Shown: piece by piece, positions 22,145-33,862 of the stretch
Layout of the letters: each line of letters opens with the position of its first letter
How positions within the stretch are numbered: the stretch's first letter is position 1
Assembly: GCA_034509735.1 (NCBI GenBank)
Contig: JACGWO010000012.1
Span: 1,364,001 to 1,428,000 of the forward strand
Source of the DNA: Sesamum alatum
Lineage: Eukaryota; Streptophyta; Magnoliopsida; Lamiales; Pedaliaceae
DNA: 64,000 nt
Reading direction: 5' to 3'
Translations under genes and position numbers: made by a program
The notes under the pieces: model-generated
What the model was told of the DNA's origin: nothing
The model's database searches: none
Seen by the model: only the letters and a program-made list of their open reading frames with translations

Positions 22145-24125
22145 TGAAAGATTATGTGGATCGTCCCGGGAAAAGCGCGAATGCGGAAGCGCGGTATAAT
22201 TAAAATTAAAACGGAATTTAAACATGCTTTTAAATTGAAAAACACGTTTCAAAGGGTGTGCCTTTGAAATTTTCCCGGGCATTCGGTGTATCTCATGAAC
22301 GTATAACATAAAATAAATCATGGAGGCCATAGGGTTGAAAATTAAAGAGGGACGAAAATTTAAAACGAGACCTACCCGTTGTCGTTTTCGTCTTCAACGG
22401 CTACACGCGTTGTTCCCCGTTTTGCACCAAGATCCCGTCTTTGAGACCCTCTAATTCGTGACACACGATCCACCCACGTATCTTGCACGTCGTGCTAGCA
22501 ACGAACAAGTGTATAATTTTGGAGTGGATGAATCAATAACACATTATCAATTAATGGTATTGATTCATCAAGATTCTAATATTCCAAGAACAAAAGAATC
22601 AAGAAAACTATTTTCTTGAGAGAGAGAGAGGGCGGACGAGAGAGATGGGAGAGAGAGAGAAACCGTGTGTGTGTGTGTTGGAGTTTCATCATCATGTAAA
22701 TTGTAGGATGCTAGGGGTTTATATAGAAGAGGAGTTTAATCCTCTTTAAACTCCTCTTTTAAGAACTCTAATTTGATTAGGATTTTGACCTAGTCAAAGT
22801 CCTAGTCAAACTAGTGTTTTGACCTAGTCAAAACGATCCTAGCCATCCATCTCTCCCATTAATCTCAACCGTTGATTTAATTTAATTTAATGGAAATATT
22901 TAAAACCTATTTAAATATTTCCAAGAGGCTAAAATAAATATAAATATTATTTAAGCCCATTAAATAAATCCTTTTGATAAATCCAATTTATCAATTTAAT
23001 TCCTTCTATCAAATAGAAAGAATTATTTCTCCAAGAAAAATAAAGGTCCCGATTAAATCTAATTTAATCATTCCTTCACTCCAATATTTAATTCCAAATT
23101 AAATATTTAATTGTGTGTGGATAGTGTGTGACTCTTTAGGTTCACCATTCAGCTAGACTTGGTCGGATTCCTAGAATCCGTCCGTTACCATGGGTGGCCG
23201 TCTAGCAACGGTCCATGGCACTAGAGACTAGGTGAAATATTCAGGGATGAACATTTAGGCTCTAACAGTACGCTTGTCCTTCTGTCTTCGGTCTCATCAC
23301 TTAGTGTCTAGGGCACGGATAACGCAGGTACCCATCTTGGACCTAAGTGTCGGTCTGTCCTCACTAAACGCCGCAAGGGAAACCTTCCCTTCTGTTCAGT
23401 CACTGTGGCCACAGTTTTAGGGACAAGACCTAGAGCATACATGAGACTCAGCTGTCAAAACCTATTGACAGGAGACAGATCCTTTCTTGGAAACTACTGT
23501 CACTTTGCACACCAGGACTGCACTAGACATGGCTTATGACTACCAAAGAGAATTCTGGCAATCTCTCACCATATCTAAGATACAGTTCTGATGTACAGGT
23601 AAACTCAGTAATTCCTCAAGTCAAAGGACTTGACCTGTACCGTTGGAACCGGGAATACTCGTCATACCTTGCAGACCATACTCAAGGTCCTCCGTAAGAC
23701 GGTTCCCACGAGTCACCTCAGTCAGCTGCATCCTAGCAGGCTAACCCACTAACACTGCTTAGACGATCCTCGTCACCCGTCGATGAAACACGACAGCAGA
23801 TGCTTAGTGCAAGTCTCAAATGGAATCCCGGTACCCATTTTCGGGATTCCTTGACTTGGAGATTTCCGGACTGATTCGGGAAGACTGATTCCATGGACCT
23901 ACCTCCAAGCGTAGTCCCAGTCCCCGAAATCGAATCTCAGTCCGTGGGCTCTGTTTGCGTAGTGAACAGATATGGAAAAATAGGTGCAAGTGAACACAAA
24001 CAAAGTAATGCCAAATGAAAATTCACTTCTTTATTCATTAATGATTTATCAAAACACTTATAATTGTCTAGACATAGGTTACATATACCCGCCAAAATTG
24101 GCTTACATGGTCACCTATTCTAACA
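22145..24125 (-). repeat. Element C: 3' LTR (1981 bp)
   Basis: Ends at 24125 (element-orientation TGTTAGAA) next to the polypurine tract; the other end is TGAAAGATTATG at 22145. Inverted TATA box at 22719-22725 and W-box cluster at 22784-22832. The GT repeat at about 22665-22678 is shorter than in the 5' LTR. Confidence 0.93.
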
Positions 24126-24136
24126 ATCTCCCACTT
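24126..24136 (-). other. Polypurine tract of element C
   Basis: AAGTGGGAGAT on the minus strand between the pol stop (24142) and the LTR edge (24125). Confidence 0.82.
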
Positions 24137-24141
24137 GACCT

Positions 24142-27100
24142 TTAAAGCCAATCACCCATATGCCTAATCCCCATCTTCTCAAGATGTTGCGTATGAGCAC
24201 TTTGCGACATAGGCTTTGTCAGCGGGTCTGCTGTGTTGTCTGCTGAGTTGACTCGGTCCATCCGAACGTCACCTCTTCCTACCATTTCTCTAAGAAGATG
24301 GTAGCGTCTAAGAATGTGTTTGGAACGGTGGTGAGATCTCGGTTCCTTCGCTTGCGCTATTGCACCGTTGTTATCACAGAAGATGACAACGGGCTCGGCG
24401 ATGCTAGGCACCACACCCAACTCTTGGATGTAGTTTCTCATCCAAACCGCTTCCTTGGCAGCTTCTGAAGCTGCTATGTATTCAGCCTCAGTGGTGGAGT
24501 CAGCAATGGTTGCTTGCTTGGAACTTTTCCAAGCCACTACTCCTCCGTTGAGCTTGAATACATACCCCGATTGAGACTTGGCATCATCGTCATCAGACTG
24601 GAAGCTGGCGTCGCTAAAGCCTTCCAGAATTAGTTTTCCATTGCCATAGACTAAGAACATTTCCTTAGTCCTCCTTAGGTACTTAAGGATGCCCTTAACG
24701 GCATTCCAATGTGCCTCTCCTGCACAGGACTGATATCTGCTTGTCACGCTCAAAGCGTATGCAATGTCAGGCCTGGTGCAATGGACCGCATATTGGATGC
24801 TACCTACGGCAGAAGCATAGGGGATGACTTTCATCTTTTCAAGTTCCTCATCAGTCTGCGGGGACTGTTTCTTGGACAACTTGATCCCATGCCTCTTAGG
24901 AAGGAACCCTCGTTTGGAGTTGTCCATTCGATATCTCTTTAGGACTTTCTCCATATACGAGTTTTGGGTGAGCCCTAACATCCTTTTAGATCTGTCCCTG
25001 ACAATCTGGATGCCTAGGATGTAGGATGCTTCACCCAAGTCCTTCATGGAAAACTTGGTTGACAGCCATGCTTTCGTGTTTCCTAACATTCTGACGTCAT
25101 TTCCAATGAGCAGACTGTCATCCACGTAAAGCACTAGGAACACTATGGAGCTCCCACTGACCTTCTTGTATACACAAGGGTCGGATTCGTTTTTGATGAA
25201 GTCATAACCCCGTATTACCTCATCAAATCGAATGTTCCAACTCCGGGAAGCTTGTTTGAGGCCATAGATGGACTTCTGGAGACGACAGACTTTCTGTTCT
25301 TCTCCAGCGACCGTGAAACCCTCCGGCTGATCCATATAGATCTCTTCTTCAACGAAGCCGTTGAGGAAGGCCGTTTTCACGTCCATCTGCCATATTTCAT
25401 AGTCATACCATGCTGCTATGGCAAGCAGGATCCGAATGGATTTAGCCATGGCTACTGGCGAGTAGGTATCCTCAAAATCGACCCCGGGTCGTTGAGTGTA
25501 TCCCTTAGCTACAAGCCTAGCCTTGAAGTTAGTGACCTCTCCATCAACGCCGAGTTTGCGCTTGTAGACCCACTTACAGCCCACTGGCTTAACACCTTTC
25601 GGTGGATCTACAAGTCTCCAAACTTGGTTCTCGCTCATGGAGTCCATTTCGGTTTTCATGGCCTCAAGCCATTTCCCAGAGTCGATGTCTGACATCGCTT
25701 CCCCGTATGTCTTAGGATCGTTATCCAGAAGATCGGTCGCACCTAGAAATCCATATCTCACTGGAGGTCTGGATTCTCTAGTGGACCTTCGGAGAACGGG
25801 AACGTTAGTGGTAACTGTGGGCGCTGACTGTATCGGAGCCGGCGGTTCAGGGGCCGGGGCTGGCCTGCCTTGAGGTTGTCCTTCATGCCTAGCATGTTGG
25901 ACTTCTCTAGGTAGGTCAGTCCTCCTAGTGTCTATCCTGAATCCTCTAGGTGAGGTTTCCGCGACTGTTTCTGATGGCTGAGTTCCATCACTTGATTCCT
26001 CAAGGATCAGCTCATCAGGTTGGATATCCTCCGGGAAGCCTTGCTCCAAGAATACTGCATTCCTTGAAACAAATACCTTTTGTTCCAAAGGGTCATAAAA
26101 GTAATAACCCGCAGTTTCTTTAGGGTATCCAACGAACCTGCATAGGCTAGACCTGGATTCTAGCTTATCTCCCACTAACCTCTTGACGTATGCGGGGCTA
26201 CCCCACACTTTCAAGTAGTTGTAGGATGCAGGCTTGCCGTGCCATATCTCATATGGCGTTTGGGTCACTACACTAGTAGGCGCCAAATTCAATAACTTGG
26301 CTGCCGTTTCTAATGCATAACCCCAAAACGATAGGGGCAATTTGGTAAAACTCATCATGGAACGAACCATGTCCAACAGGGTTCGGTTCCTCCTTTCAGA
26401 GACGCCATTTAACTGTGGTGTTCCGGGAGGTGTCCATTCTCATATTATACCATGTTCCTTTAGATAATCTAGGAATTCGGCACTAAGGTATTCACCGCCT
26501 CGGTCTGACCGTAGGACTTTAATTTTGCAGTTGGTTTGATTCTCCACTTCAAGTCTGAATTCTTTAAACCTCTCAAGAGCTTCAGACTTGTACCTCATCA
26601 GGTAAACATAACCATACCGTGAATGATCATCGGTGAAGGTTATGAAGTAGGAGAACCCACCTCGGGCCTGCGTCCTTAGTGGTCCACACACGTCTGTATG
26701 GACCAAGTCCAACAGACCTGTGGCAAGCCTGCTTTGTCCTACAAAGGGCTTCTTGGTCATTTTCCCTCTTAGACAAGATTCACAAGTTGGTAGATTACTC
26801 AAGTCCCCAACCTCTAGGTTCTTTGAGTCTACCAACCTTTTCATCCTATCTTGGGATATGTGACCTAGCCTAGCGTGCCACAGACGTGCGTTCCCGTTAT
26901 TATCTAATTTCCGTTTGTGTTGAGCGTTAAGAACGAAATTCGTTTGTTGCAAGATATAGAGCCCATTATGTAATGTACCAAGTAGATGAGCAATTCCACA
27001 CCTCATCAAATAAAAGCAATTTTTATTGATTTTAAACTCATAACCATTATTGTCTAACAATGGAATGGAAATGATGTTTTTAATCATACTGGGTACAAAA

Positions 27101-28194
27101 TAAACTTGCTCTAATTCTATGCTAATGGTATCACTAATAACTAAAGTGGCGGATCCTACTGCTTCTGCCGAGATGGCCTTGCCATTTCCGAGCTTCAGGA
27201 TCATGTCCCCGCTACTTAGTTTTCTGCTTCTTTTCAACACCTGTAGATCATCGCAAATGTGAGCTCCACAGCCGGTATCCAATACCCAAGAGGCAGAATT
27301 AGTGACCATGTTAACCTCAATCACAAATATACCTTGGTTTGAGAAGAGTTTGGGGCACTCTCTCTTCCAATGCCCTTTCTCACGGCAGTTGATACATATG
27401 TCATATGCCTTCGACTGTTGCTTGGAGACAACCTTTCCCTTTCCTTTGCCTTTCCCCTCTTTGGCAATGGGAACACTCTGAGTGTTTGTAGCTGCTATGA
27501 CTGCCTTTCCCTTCCCTATCTTCCTTTTCCAACGTCCGGCGCCCTTGCCTTTCGTCTTGGAAGTAGAAGCACCTCCAAACAATACCGAAGGCGTGGACTT
27601 CTTAGTCGTTGCCTCGTATTGCACCAACATATTGATCAACTCATGAATACCCTTCTCAAGTGCATTCATGTTGTAGTTGACAATAAATTGATCAAAGGAG
27701 GGTGGGAGTGACTGAAGGATCACATCTATGTACGTTTCGTTATCGAGACCTGCCTTTAGGTCCTCGAGCTTTTCCACTAGGGTAAGCATTTTAACCCCAT
27801 GTTTTTGTACAGAGGATCCTTCTGTCATTTTAGTTCCAAAGAACGCCTTGGTCGCGACATACCTAGTATGCCGGTCCGGGACTGCATAGCAATCCTTAAG
27901 GCGAGCCATTATGGAAGGGACATCGTCTAGCCTTTCATATTGCTTCTGAATCTCATTGGTCATCGAAGCAAGTATGATGCTACGAACCTTCCGGTTATCC
28001 TTATGCCAAGTCTCGAACGTCTCACGTTCCTCTGGCGTGGATCCTTCCGGTAAGGTCCTAGGGAGAGGCTCGTCCATGACGTAGCCTTGGTTCTCATAAT
28101 CCAGGACTATCCTGAGATTGCGCAACCAGTCGTTGTAGTTGGTTCCATTAAATTTGTTTATCTCAAGAATGGTTGAAAGTGGGTTCTTAGACAT
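24142..28194 (-). pseudogene. Element C: copia gag-pol with a single nonsense codon
   Basis: 1351 codons including the stop, start ATG at 28194 (MSKNPLST...), no frameshift. Gag, the CCHC knuckle (267-280), the DTG protease motif (about 306), the integrase zinc motif (H440/H445, CxxC) and catalytic D501, D564 and E600, reverse transcriptase YVDD (1023-1026) and RNase H (from about 1195) are all present. The only break is TGA at 26440-26442, codon 585, where A and B encode Ser (TCA in B). It falls between catalytic D564 and E600, leaving a 584-residue gag-PR-partial IN piece and an in-frame remainder whose first ATG is at 26376. The residue after YVDD is Ser rather than the Ile seen in A and B, which may weaken the polymerase. 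The element probably cannot encode its own integrase without read-through but could be moved by related copies. Confidence 0.95.
26440..26442 (-). other. Premature TGA in the integrase core of element C
   Basis: The minus-strand codon is TGA where element B reads TCA (Ser) and element A is also Ser. It lies 15 codons before the catalytic glutamate. Confidence 0.93.
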
Positions 28195-29701
28195 TTTAAA
28201 ATCTACATGTTGAAAAACAACGCGCGATCAGCAGAAAGTAAAGACGGTGGTTTGATAAAAAATAATTAAATGCTTGGTCTTTAGTCATTTAATCCTCCCA
28301 CTATTTATACGAAAACACGGTACTCTCAAACGTAGTTTTCGGGAAATCCTTTCCTAGTGGGCTTGGGATCCACAGCGATTTTTCCCATACCCCGCTTTTA
28401 CGATTCGCATGGAAAAGATCCTGTGGGAGGTATTCCATACCATTCTCGTTCCACGAGATTCCCAAGATTATTGCCTCACCCTTTTGCATGATCCCGAGGA
28501 CTCCAAGCGAATCATGCTAATTAGGCGTTAGACCCGACCCAATCGACCGAGCCATGGACCCACTAGTACCCCCACGACTCGTGAGACAGGTAGCAGCAGC
28601 CCATTTTTTCGTTCATGACATAGTGCAGCTTCTTTTAAGTACAATAACGTGCCACGACTCGTGAGACCACGCTATTGACCTAAAACAGCTTCCTCACTAT
28701 GCCACGGATTGGAAGGCATGGACGAACTCCTAGAGTTCATGTCCACTTTATCTAGGGTCTAATATTTTAACATTGGTCCAACCAATGTGAGAGTAATAAT
28801 GACCGAGATCTCATACTATATCCATACATTCATCCAAAAATGCATAAATGAAATTCATCCATAGCAGTTATACATGATAAATAAAACCCATTCATCCATC
28901 ACAATAACCACATGCAAAATTAAAGCCTAGCACGCCCCTGTTGGATGATCACAAGCCCGAATCCTATGCAATCCACTGAGCCCGCAGTGGATCTATGGTC
29001 AATCTAGGGTTGGTCCTATACTATTACAATAATAGTAACCCAATCATCATTCTGATGGGCCTTGGTCTCTTTTTCTCTTTCTTCACTTCATGGAAAACGC
29101 CAAGGGACCTCCGGTCTGGGCTCTCCATGTGGTCCTTCCTTCTTCTCCACCAATTACAAAAAAGGAAACCTCACTCCTAGTCTACTCTCATTACATATAA
29201 AAAAATTAGAAACCCCAGCGAAACCCCGGGGGAGTACATAAGGAGGGAGGTAGAAAGCCTTATTATTCCAAGGCACTAGAAAGAGAGAAGGAGAAAGCAG
29301 TTAAAGAGGCACACAGGCCCAACAGTAAATTAAACCATACATTCGGTCTAGGGCTCGTGATCATCCATTTCCATCCAACACACATAATTACATGATCCAA
29401 TCACATAATCATAATATTCCAACAACACATGATTTCCAATCACATCAATCCAAGATGAAAATAAATGAACATGTGCGTAACGTGTGAAAATAAGATATAG
29501 ATATTGGCAATGTAAAATTTTTCGTTTTAGGAAAACCTTTCCTCATTATTTTAAGTAAAATAACCCCGGGATTCCAAATCCATTTATTTTTACTCCTAAA
29601 ATAATGTCTTTAGGAATTTAGGAAAAATTGAACCCAAAAAACGAATTTTTCAGAATTAATTCAAAATTAAAACTGAAAATAAATTTAAAAATAAAATTAC
29701 A

Positions 29702-29721
29702 CTAGGGTTTCAAAACCCTAG
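29702..29721. repeat. Telobox-like inverted repeat, element C leader
   Basis: CTAGGGTTT and AAACCCTAG around CA, identical to the element A copy and again at the border of the GC tract. Confidence 0.75.
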
Positions 29722-29728
29722 CCAAGGA

Positions 29729-30178
29729 GCCACCGGCCGCCGCCGCCTGCAGCAGTCGGCCGCCGGCGCGCGCAGGGCAGCAGGCCCTGCCTGCCGCCTC
29801 TGCGCGCGCGCAGGCACCGCCTTGCCGGGCGCGCGCGCGCAGGCCCCTGCCTGTGTGCGCGCGCGCCTGGCCGGCATCAGTCTGCGCGGCCTGGCGCATC
29901 GGCAGGCCGACGCGCGCGCAGGCTCCTTTGCCTGTGCGCGCGCGCTGGCCTGCTGGCCACCGGCCGCGTCCCTGCGTCGTGCGCAGAGCGCGCGCGCAGA
30001 CGCGCACTGGGCGTGCCTGCAGGGCGCGCGCGCGCAGACGCCTCCGTCTACGTGCGCGCGCGCCTGGCGGTGCGCCTGGTGCCCGTCCGCGCGCGCGGGC
30101 TCCTCCGCCCGCCTGCGCGCGTCTGCCCTGCCGGCAGCGCTCGGCTGCGCGCGGCCAGCCTTCCCGGCTGGCCGGCTG
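29729..30178 (-). repeat. GC-rich hairpin tract, element C leader
   Basis: About 450 bp of GCGCGC-rich sequence. It matches A except that one internal segment, equivalent to about 9511-9689 and including one hairpin, is missing. The hairpin equivalent to 9433-9452 has one changed base here (CGTCTACG), which breaks one pair. Confidence 0.83.
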
Positions 30179-30380
30179 TGACGTTTTCTCGTTTTTCAGA
30201 TTAATTCCCATCCCGATTCCCAAGAAAAACAGAAAATACCAATATTCAGCAATTCACACGAATTAAAAGCAATAAAATAACATGCTTCAAGAATCAAGAA
30301 ATTCAAGATTTAATTACAACATGCTATTTCACGTTTCATGCTTAAAACGCACATAAACCCTAGGCCTATACACCGAACCG

Positions 30381-30393
30381 GGCTCTGATACCA
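30381..30393 (-). other. Primer binding site of element C (tRNA-iMet)
   Basis: The minus strand reads TGGTATCAGAGCC, one base from the LTR end at 30395. Confidence 0.93.
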
Positions 30394-30978
30394 CTGAAAG
30401 ATTATGTGGATCGTCCCGGGAAAAGCGCGAATGCGGAAGCGCGGTATAATTAAAATTAAAACGGAATTTAAACATGCTTTTAAATTGAAAAACACGTTTC
30501 AAAGGGTGTGCCTTTGAAATTTTCCCGGGCATTCGGTGTATCTCATGAACGTATAACATAAAATAAATCATGGAGGCCATAGGGTTGAAAATTAAAGAGG
30601 GACGAAAATTTAAAACGAGACCTACCCGTTGTCGTTTTCGTCTTCAACGGCTACACGCGTTGTTCCCCGTTTTGCACCAAGATCCCGTCTTTGAGACCCT
30701 CTAATTCGTGACACACGATCCACCCACGTATCTTGCACGTCGTGCTAGCAACGAACAAGTGTATAATTTTGGAGTGGATGAATCAATAACACATTATCAA
30801 TTAATGGTATTGATTCATCAAGATTCTAATATTCCAAGAACAAAAGAATCAAGAAAACTATTTTCTTGAGAGAGAGAGAGGGCGGACGAGAGAGATGGGA
30901 GAGAGAGAGAAACCGTGTGTGTGTGTTGTGTGTGTGTGTTGGAGTTTCATCATCATGTAAATGTAGGATGCTAGGGGT

Positions 30979-30985
30979 TTATATA
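30979..30985 (-). promoter_or_regulatory. TATA box in C 5' LTR
   Basis: TATATAA on the minus strand, in the same context as in A and B, in the youngest element of the window. Confidence 0.72.
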
Positions 30986-31043
30986 GAAGAGGAGTTTAAT
31001 CCTCTTTAAACTCCTCTTTTAAGAACTCTAATTTGATTAGGAT

Positions 31044-31092
31044 TTTGACCTAGTCAAAGTCCTAGTCAAACTAGTGTTTTGACCTAGTCAAA
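31044..31092 (-). promoter_or_regulatory. W-box (TTGAC) cluster in C 5' LTR
   Basis: Five TTGACC/TTGACT cores on the two strands within 49 bp, 60-110 bp upstream of the TATA box. WRKY control is inferred from the motif only. Confidence 0.6.
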
Positions 31093-32385
31093 ACGATCCT
31101 AGCCATCCATCTCTCCCATTAATCTCAACCGTTGATTTAATTTAATTTAATGGAAATATTTAAAACCTATTTAAATATTTCCAAGAGGCTAAAATAAATA
31201 TAAATATTATTTAAGCCCATTAAATAAATCCTTTTGATAAATCCAATTTATCAATTTAATTCCTTCTATCAAATAGAAAGAATTATTTCTCCAAGAAAAA
31301 TAAAGGTCCCGATTAAATCTAATTTAATCATTCCTTCACTCCAATATTTAATTCCAAATTAAATATTTAATTGTGTGTGGATAGTGTGTGACTCTTTAGG
31401 TTCACCATTCAGCTAGACTTGGTCGGATTCCTAGAATCCGTCCGTTACCATGGGTGGCCGTCTAGCAACGGTCCATGGCACTAGAGACTAGGTGAAATAT
31501 TCAGGGATGAACATTTAGGCTCTAACAGTACGCTTGTCCTTCTGTCTTCAGTCTCATCACTTAGTGTCTAGGGCACGGATAACGCAGGTACCCATCTTGG
31601 ACCTAAGTGTCGGTCTGTCCTCACTAAACGCCGCAAGGGAAACCTTCCCTTCTGTTCAGTCACTGTGGCCACAGTTTTAGGGACAAGACCTAGAGCATAC
31701 ATGAGACTCAACTGTCAAAACCTATTGACAGGAGACAGATCCTTTCTTGGAAACTACTGTCACTTTGCACACCAGGACTGCACTAGACATGGCTTATGAC
31801 TACCAAAGAGAATTCTGGCAATCTCTCACCATATCTAAGATACAGTTCTGATGTACAGGTAAACTCAGTAATTCCTCAAGTCAAAGGACTTGACCTGTAC
31901 CGTTGGAACCGGGAATACTCGTCATACCTTGCAGACCATACTCAAGGTCCTCCGTAAGACGGTTCCCACGAGTCACCTCAGTCAGCTGCATCCTAGCAGG
32001 CTAACCCACTAACACTGCTTAGACGATCCTCGTCACCCGTCGATGAAACACGACAGCAGATGCTTAGTGCAAGTCTCAAATGGAATCCCGGTACCCATTT
32101 TCGGGATTCCTTGACTTGGAGATTTCCGGACTGATTCGGGAAGACTGATTCCATGGACCTACCTCCAAGCGTAGTCCCAGTCCCCGAAATCGAATCTCAG
32201 TCCATGGGCTCTGTTTGCGTAGTGAACAGATATGGAAAAATAGGTGCAAGTGAACACAAACAAAGTAATACCAAATGAAAATTCACTTCTTTATTCATTA
32301 ATGATTTATCAAAACACTTATAATTGTCTAGACATAGGTTACATATACCCGCCAAAATTGGCTTACATGGTCACCTATTCTAACA

Positions 32386-33389
32386 TCACACACTATCCAC
32401 ACACACTTAGTATTTAATTTGGAATTAAATATTGGAGTAAAGGAATGATTAAATTAGATTTAATCGGGTCCCATATTTTCTTGGAGAAATTAATTCCTTT
32501 TATTTGATAAAGGGAATTAAATTAATAAATAGGATTTATTAAAAGGGTTGATTTAATGGGCTTAGAATAAATAATAATATTTATTTATAATATTATATTT
32601 ATTCTTTTAACCTTTTGGAATATTTAATAGGATTTAAATATTCCATTAAATTAAAATCAACGGTTGAGACGGAAATGGGAGATGGAAGGCTAGGATTCGT
32701 TTGACTAGGTCAAACACTAGTTTGACTAGGACTTTGACTAGGTCAAAATCCTAGTCAAATTAAGTTACTTAGAGTTTGAGTTTAAAGAGGATTAAACTCT
32801 TCCTCTATATAAACCACTAGCTTCCAACATTTGTGAGATTGATGATTCTTGAAAAACACACACACAACACACACTCTCTCCTCCCCTCTCTCGTCTGCCC
32901 CTCTCTCTCTCTCTCACCGAGAAAATATTATTTTCTTGTTCTTTTGTTCTTGGAACAATTGAACTAAGGAGCATCGATCCGGTTAATTCATAACGCGTGG
33001 TTGATCTATCCTCTCCAATATAATACTTGTTCGTTGCTAGCACGACGTGCAAGAATACGTGAGTGGATCGTGTGTCACGATTTGGAGGATCTCAAGAACG
33101 AGGTCTTGGTGCAAAACGGGGAACAACGCGAGTAGCAGTTGAAGACGAAAACGACAACGGGTAGGTCTCGTTTAAGATTTTCGTCCCTATTTAATTTTTC
33201 AACTCTATGGCCTCCATGATTTCTTTATTTGTTTTATGATCATGAGATACACCGAACGCCCGGGAACCTCAAGGGCACACCCCTTGAGCGTGTTCTTTAA
33301 ATTAAAAGCATGCCTTTTATTTTGTAAATTTATTTTACCGCGCTTCCGCATTCGCGCAATTCCCGGGACGATCCACCGGATTTCTTTCA
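32386..33389 (+). repeat. Element B: 3' LTR, second half (with right TCACA copy)
   Basis: Resumes the B LTR after element C; 32386-32390 is the right copy of the TCACA duplication. It carries an extended W-box cluster (32699-32760), TATA box 32806-32812, CA and CT tracts, and ends TTTCTTTCA at 33389. The next bases (GAACG, 33390-33394) would be B's right target-site duplication. The left partner is lost because the B 5' end is damaged. Confidence 0.92.
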
Positions 33390-33862
33390 GAACGATCCTT
33401 AGTACCTGAATAAGGGCTAATGATAGGTTCATGATGCACCGTCTGTTGAGAGTTACTTTGGAAGGCTAAAGCGATACTAGCTTCCAGAGAACAAGTGAAA
33501 ACCAGTTAGTCTCAAAGATATGCACAGTCAGGCCCAATGACGAGTGCATCGGATAGTGGTCACTGATGAAAACCGCGTCCATAGGATGGACATGGCACCT
33601 AGCACGGCCTAGCCATGTTCGCCTATATGGCAGGCAACTTGGCTATGGGAGTATTGGCACGAGATCTCATCACAAGATCCACGAAAATATTCTTAGACAA
33701 CAACCATCTCTAGGAGGCAATGGTGGATAGAGGTAACACGGTTAGACCGTATTGCTTCACAAGGAAATATAAGCGGACTCACAATACCTTAGTCGGTATC
33801 GTAGATTACTCATACTAAGAGGATCCAAAGGGGGTAATTGACTTAATGGTCAAGTGAGAGAT
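33390..33862 (+). pseudogene. Element D: decayed RNase H end of a copia pol
   Basis: About 470 bp that can be aligned by eye with the last ~520 bp of the B pol gene. Anchors are AAGGCTAAAGCGATACTAGCTT opposite the RNase H 'FSDASF' codons (first 20 bases considered), GAGATCTCATCACA opposite 'RSHH', ATATTCTTAGAC opposite 'HILRR', and a terminal GGTCAAGTGAGAGAT polypurine tract. The reading frame is destroyed by many stops and indels. B lies immediately upstream, so B probably inserted into D's pol gene and the rest of D's interior was lost. This is far more diverged than A, B or C, marking D as the oldest element. Confidence 0.78.

Larger units (their letters stand above)
28195..30380 (-). other. 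Element C: long 5' leader between PBS and gag
   Basis: 2.19 kb without a gene, same layout as in A: palindrome pair near 28568 and 28651, an AT-rich middle, the inverted repeat at 29702-29721, the GC tract at 29729-30178, then an AT-rich stretch to the primer site. It is shorter than in A mainly because the GC tract has lost about 180 bp. Confidence 0.8.
22145..32385 (-). mobile_element. Element C: complete copia family 1 retrotransposon (10.24 kb)
   Basis: The element has two LTRs (22145-24125 and 30395-32385), a polypurine tract, a polyprotein gene with one stop, a 2.2-kb leader, a tRNA-iMet primer site and a perfect TCACA duplication. It sits antisense inside the 3' LTR of element B. Reading the LTRs against each other I find four substitutions (all G/A), one lost T and a GT-repeat length change in about 1980 bp, about 0.2%. 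At an assumed 1.3e-8 substitutions per site per year that is under 0.1 million years. It is the youngest and best preserved element in the window. Confidence 0.95.
30395..32385 (-). repeat. Element C: 5' LTR (1991 bp)
   Basis: TG...CA ends, near-identical to the 3' LTR. Inverted TATA box at 30979-30985, W-box cluster at 31044-31092, GA tract at about 30870-30910 and GT tract at about 30915-30940 in the presumed transcribed leader. It is expected to drive transcription leftwards into the element. Confidence 0.94.

Noticed and set aside
25252..25692. 146-codon frame opposite the reverse transcriptase of C (and 19523-20017 opposite that of B)
   Set aside because: Antisense shadow of a conserved coding sequence; its residues merely mirror the RT codons.
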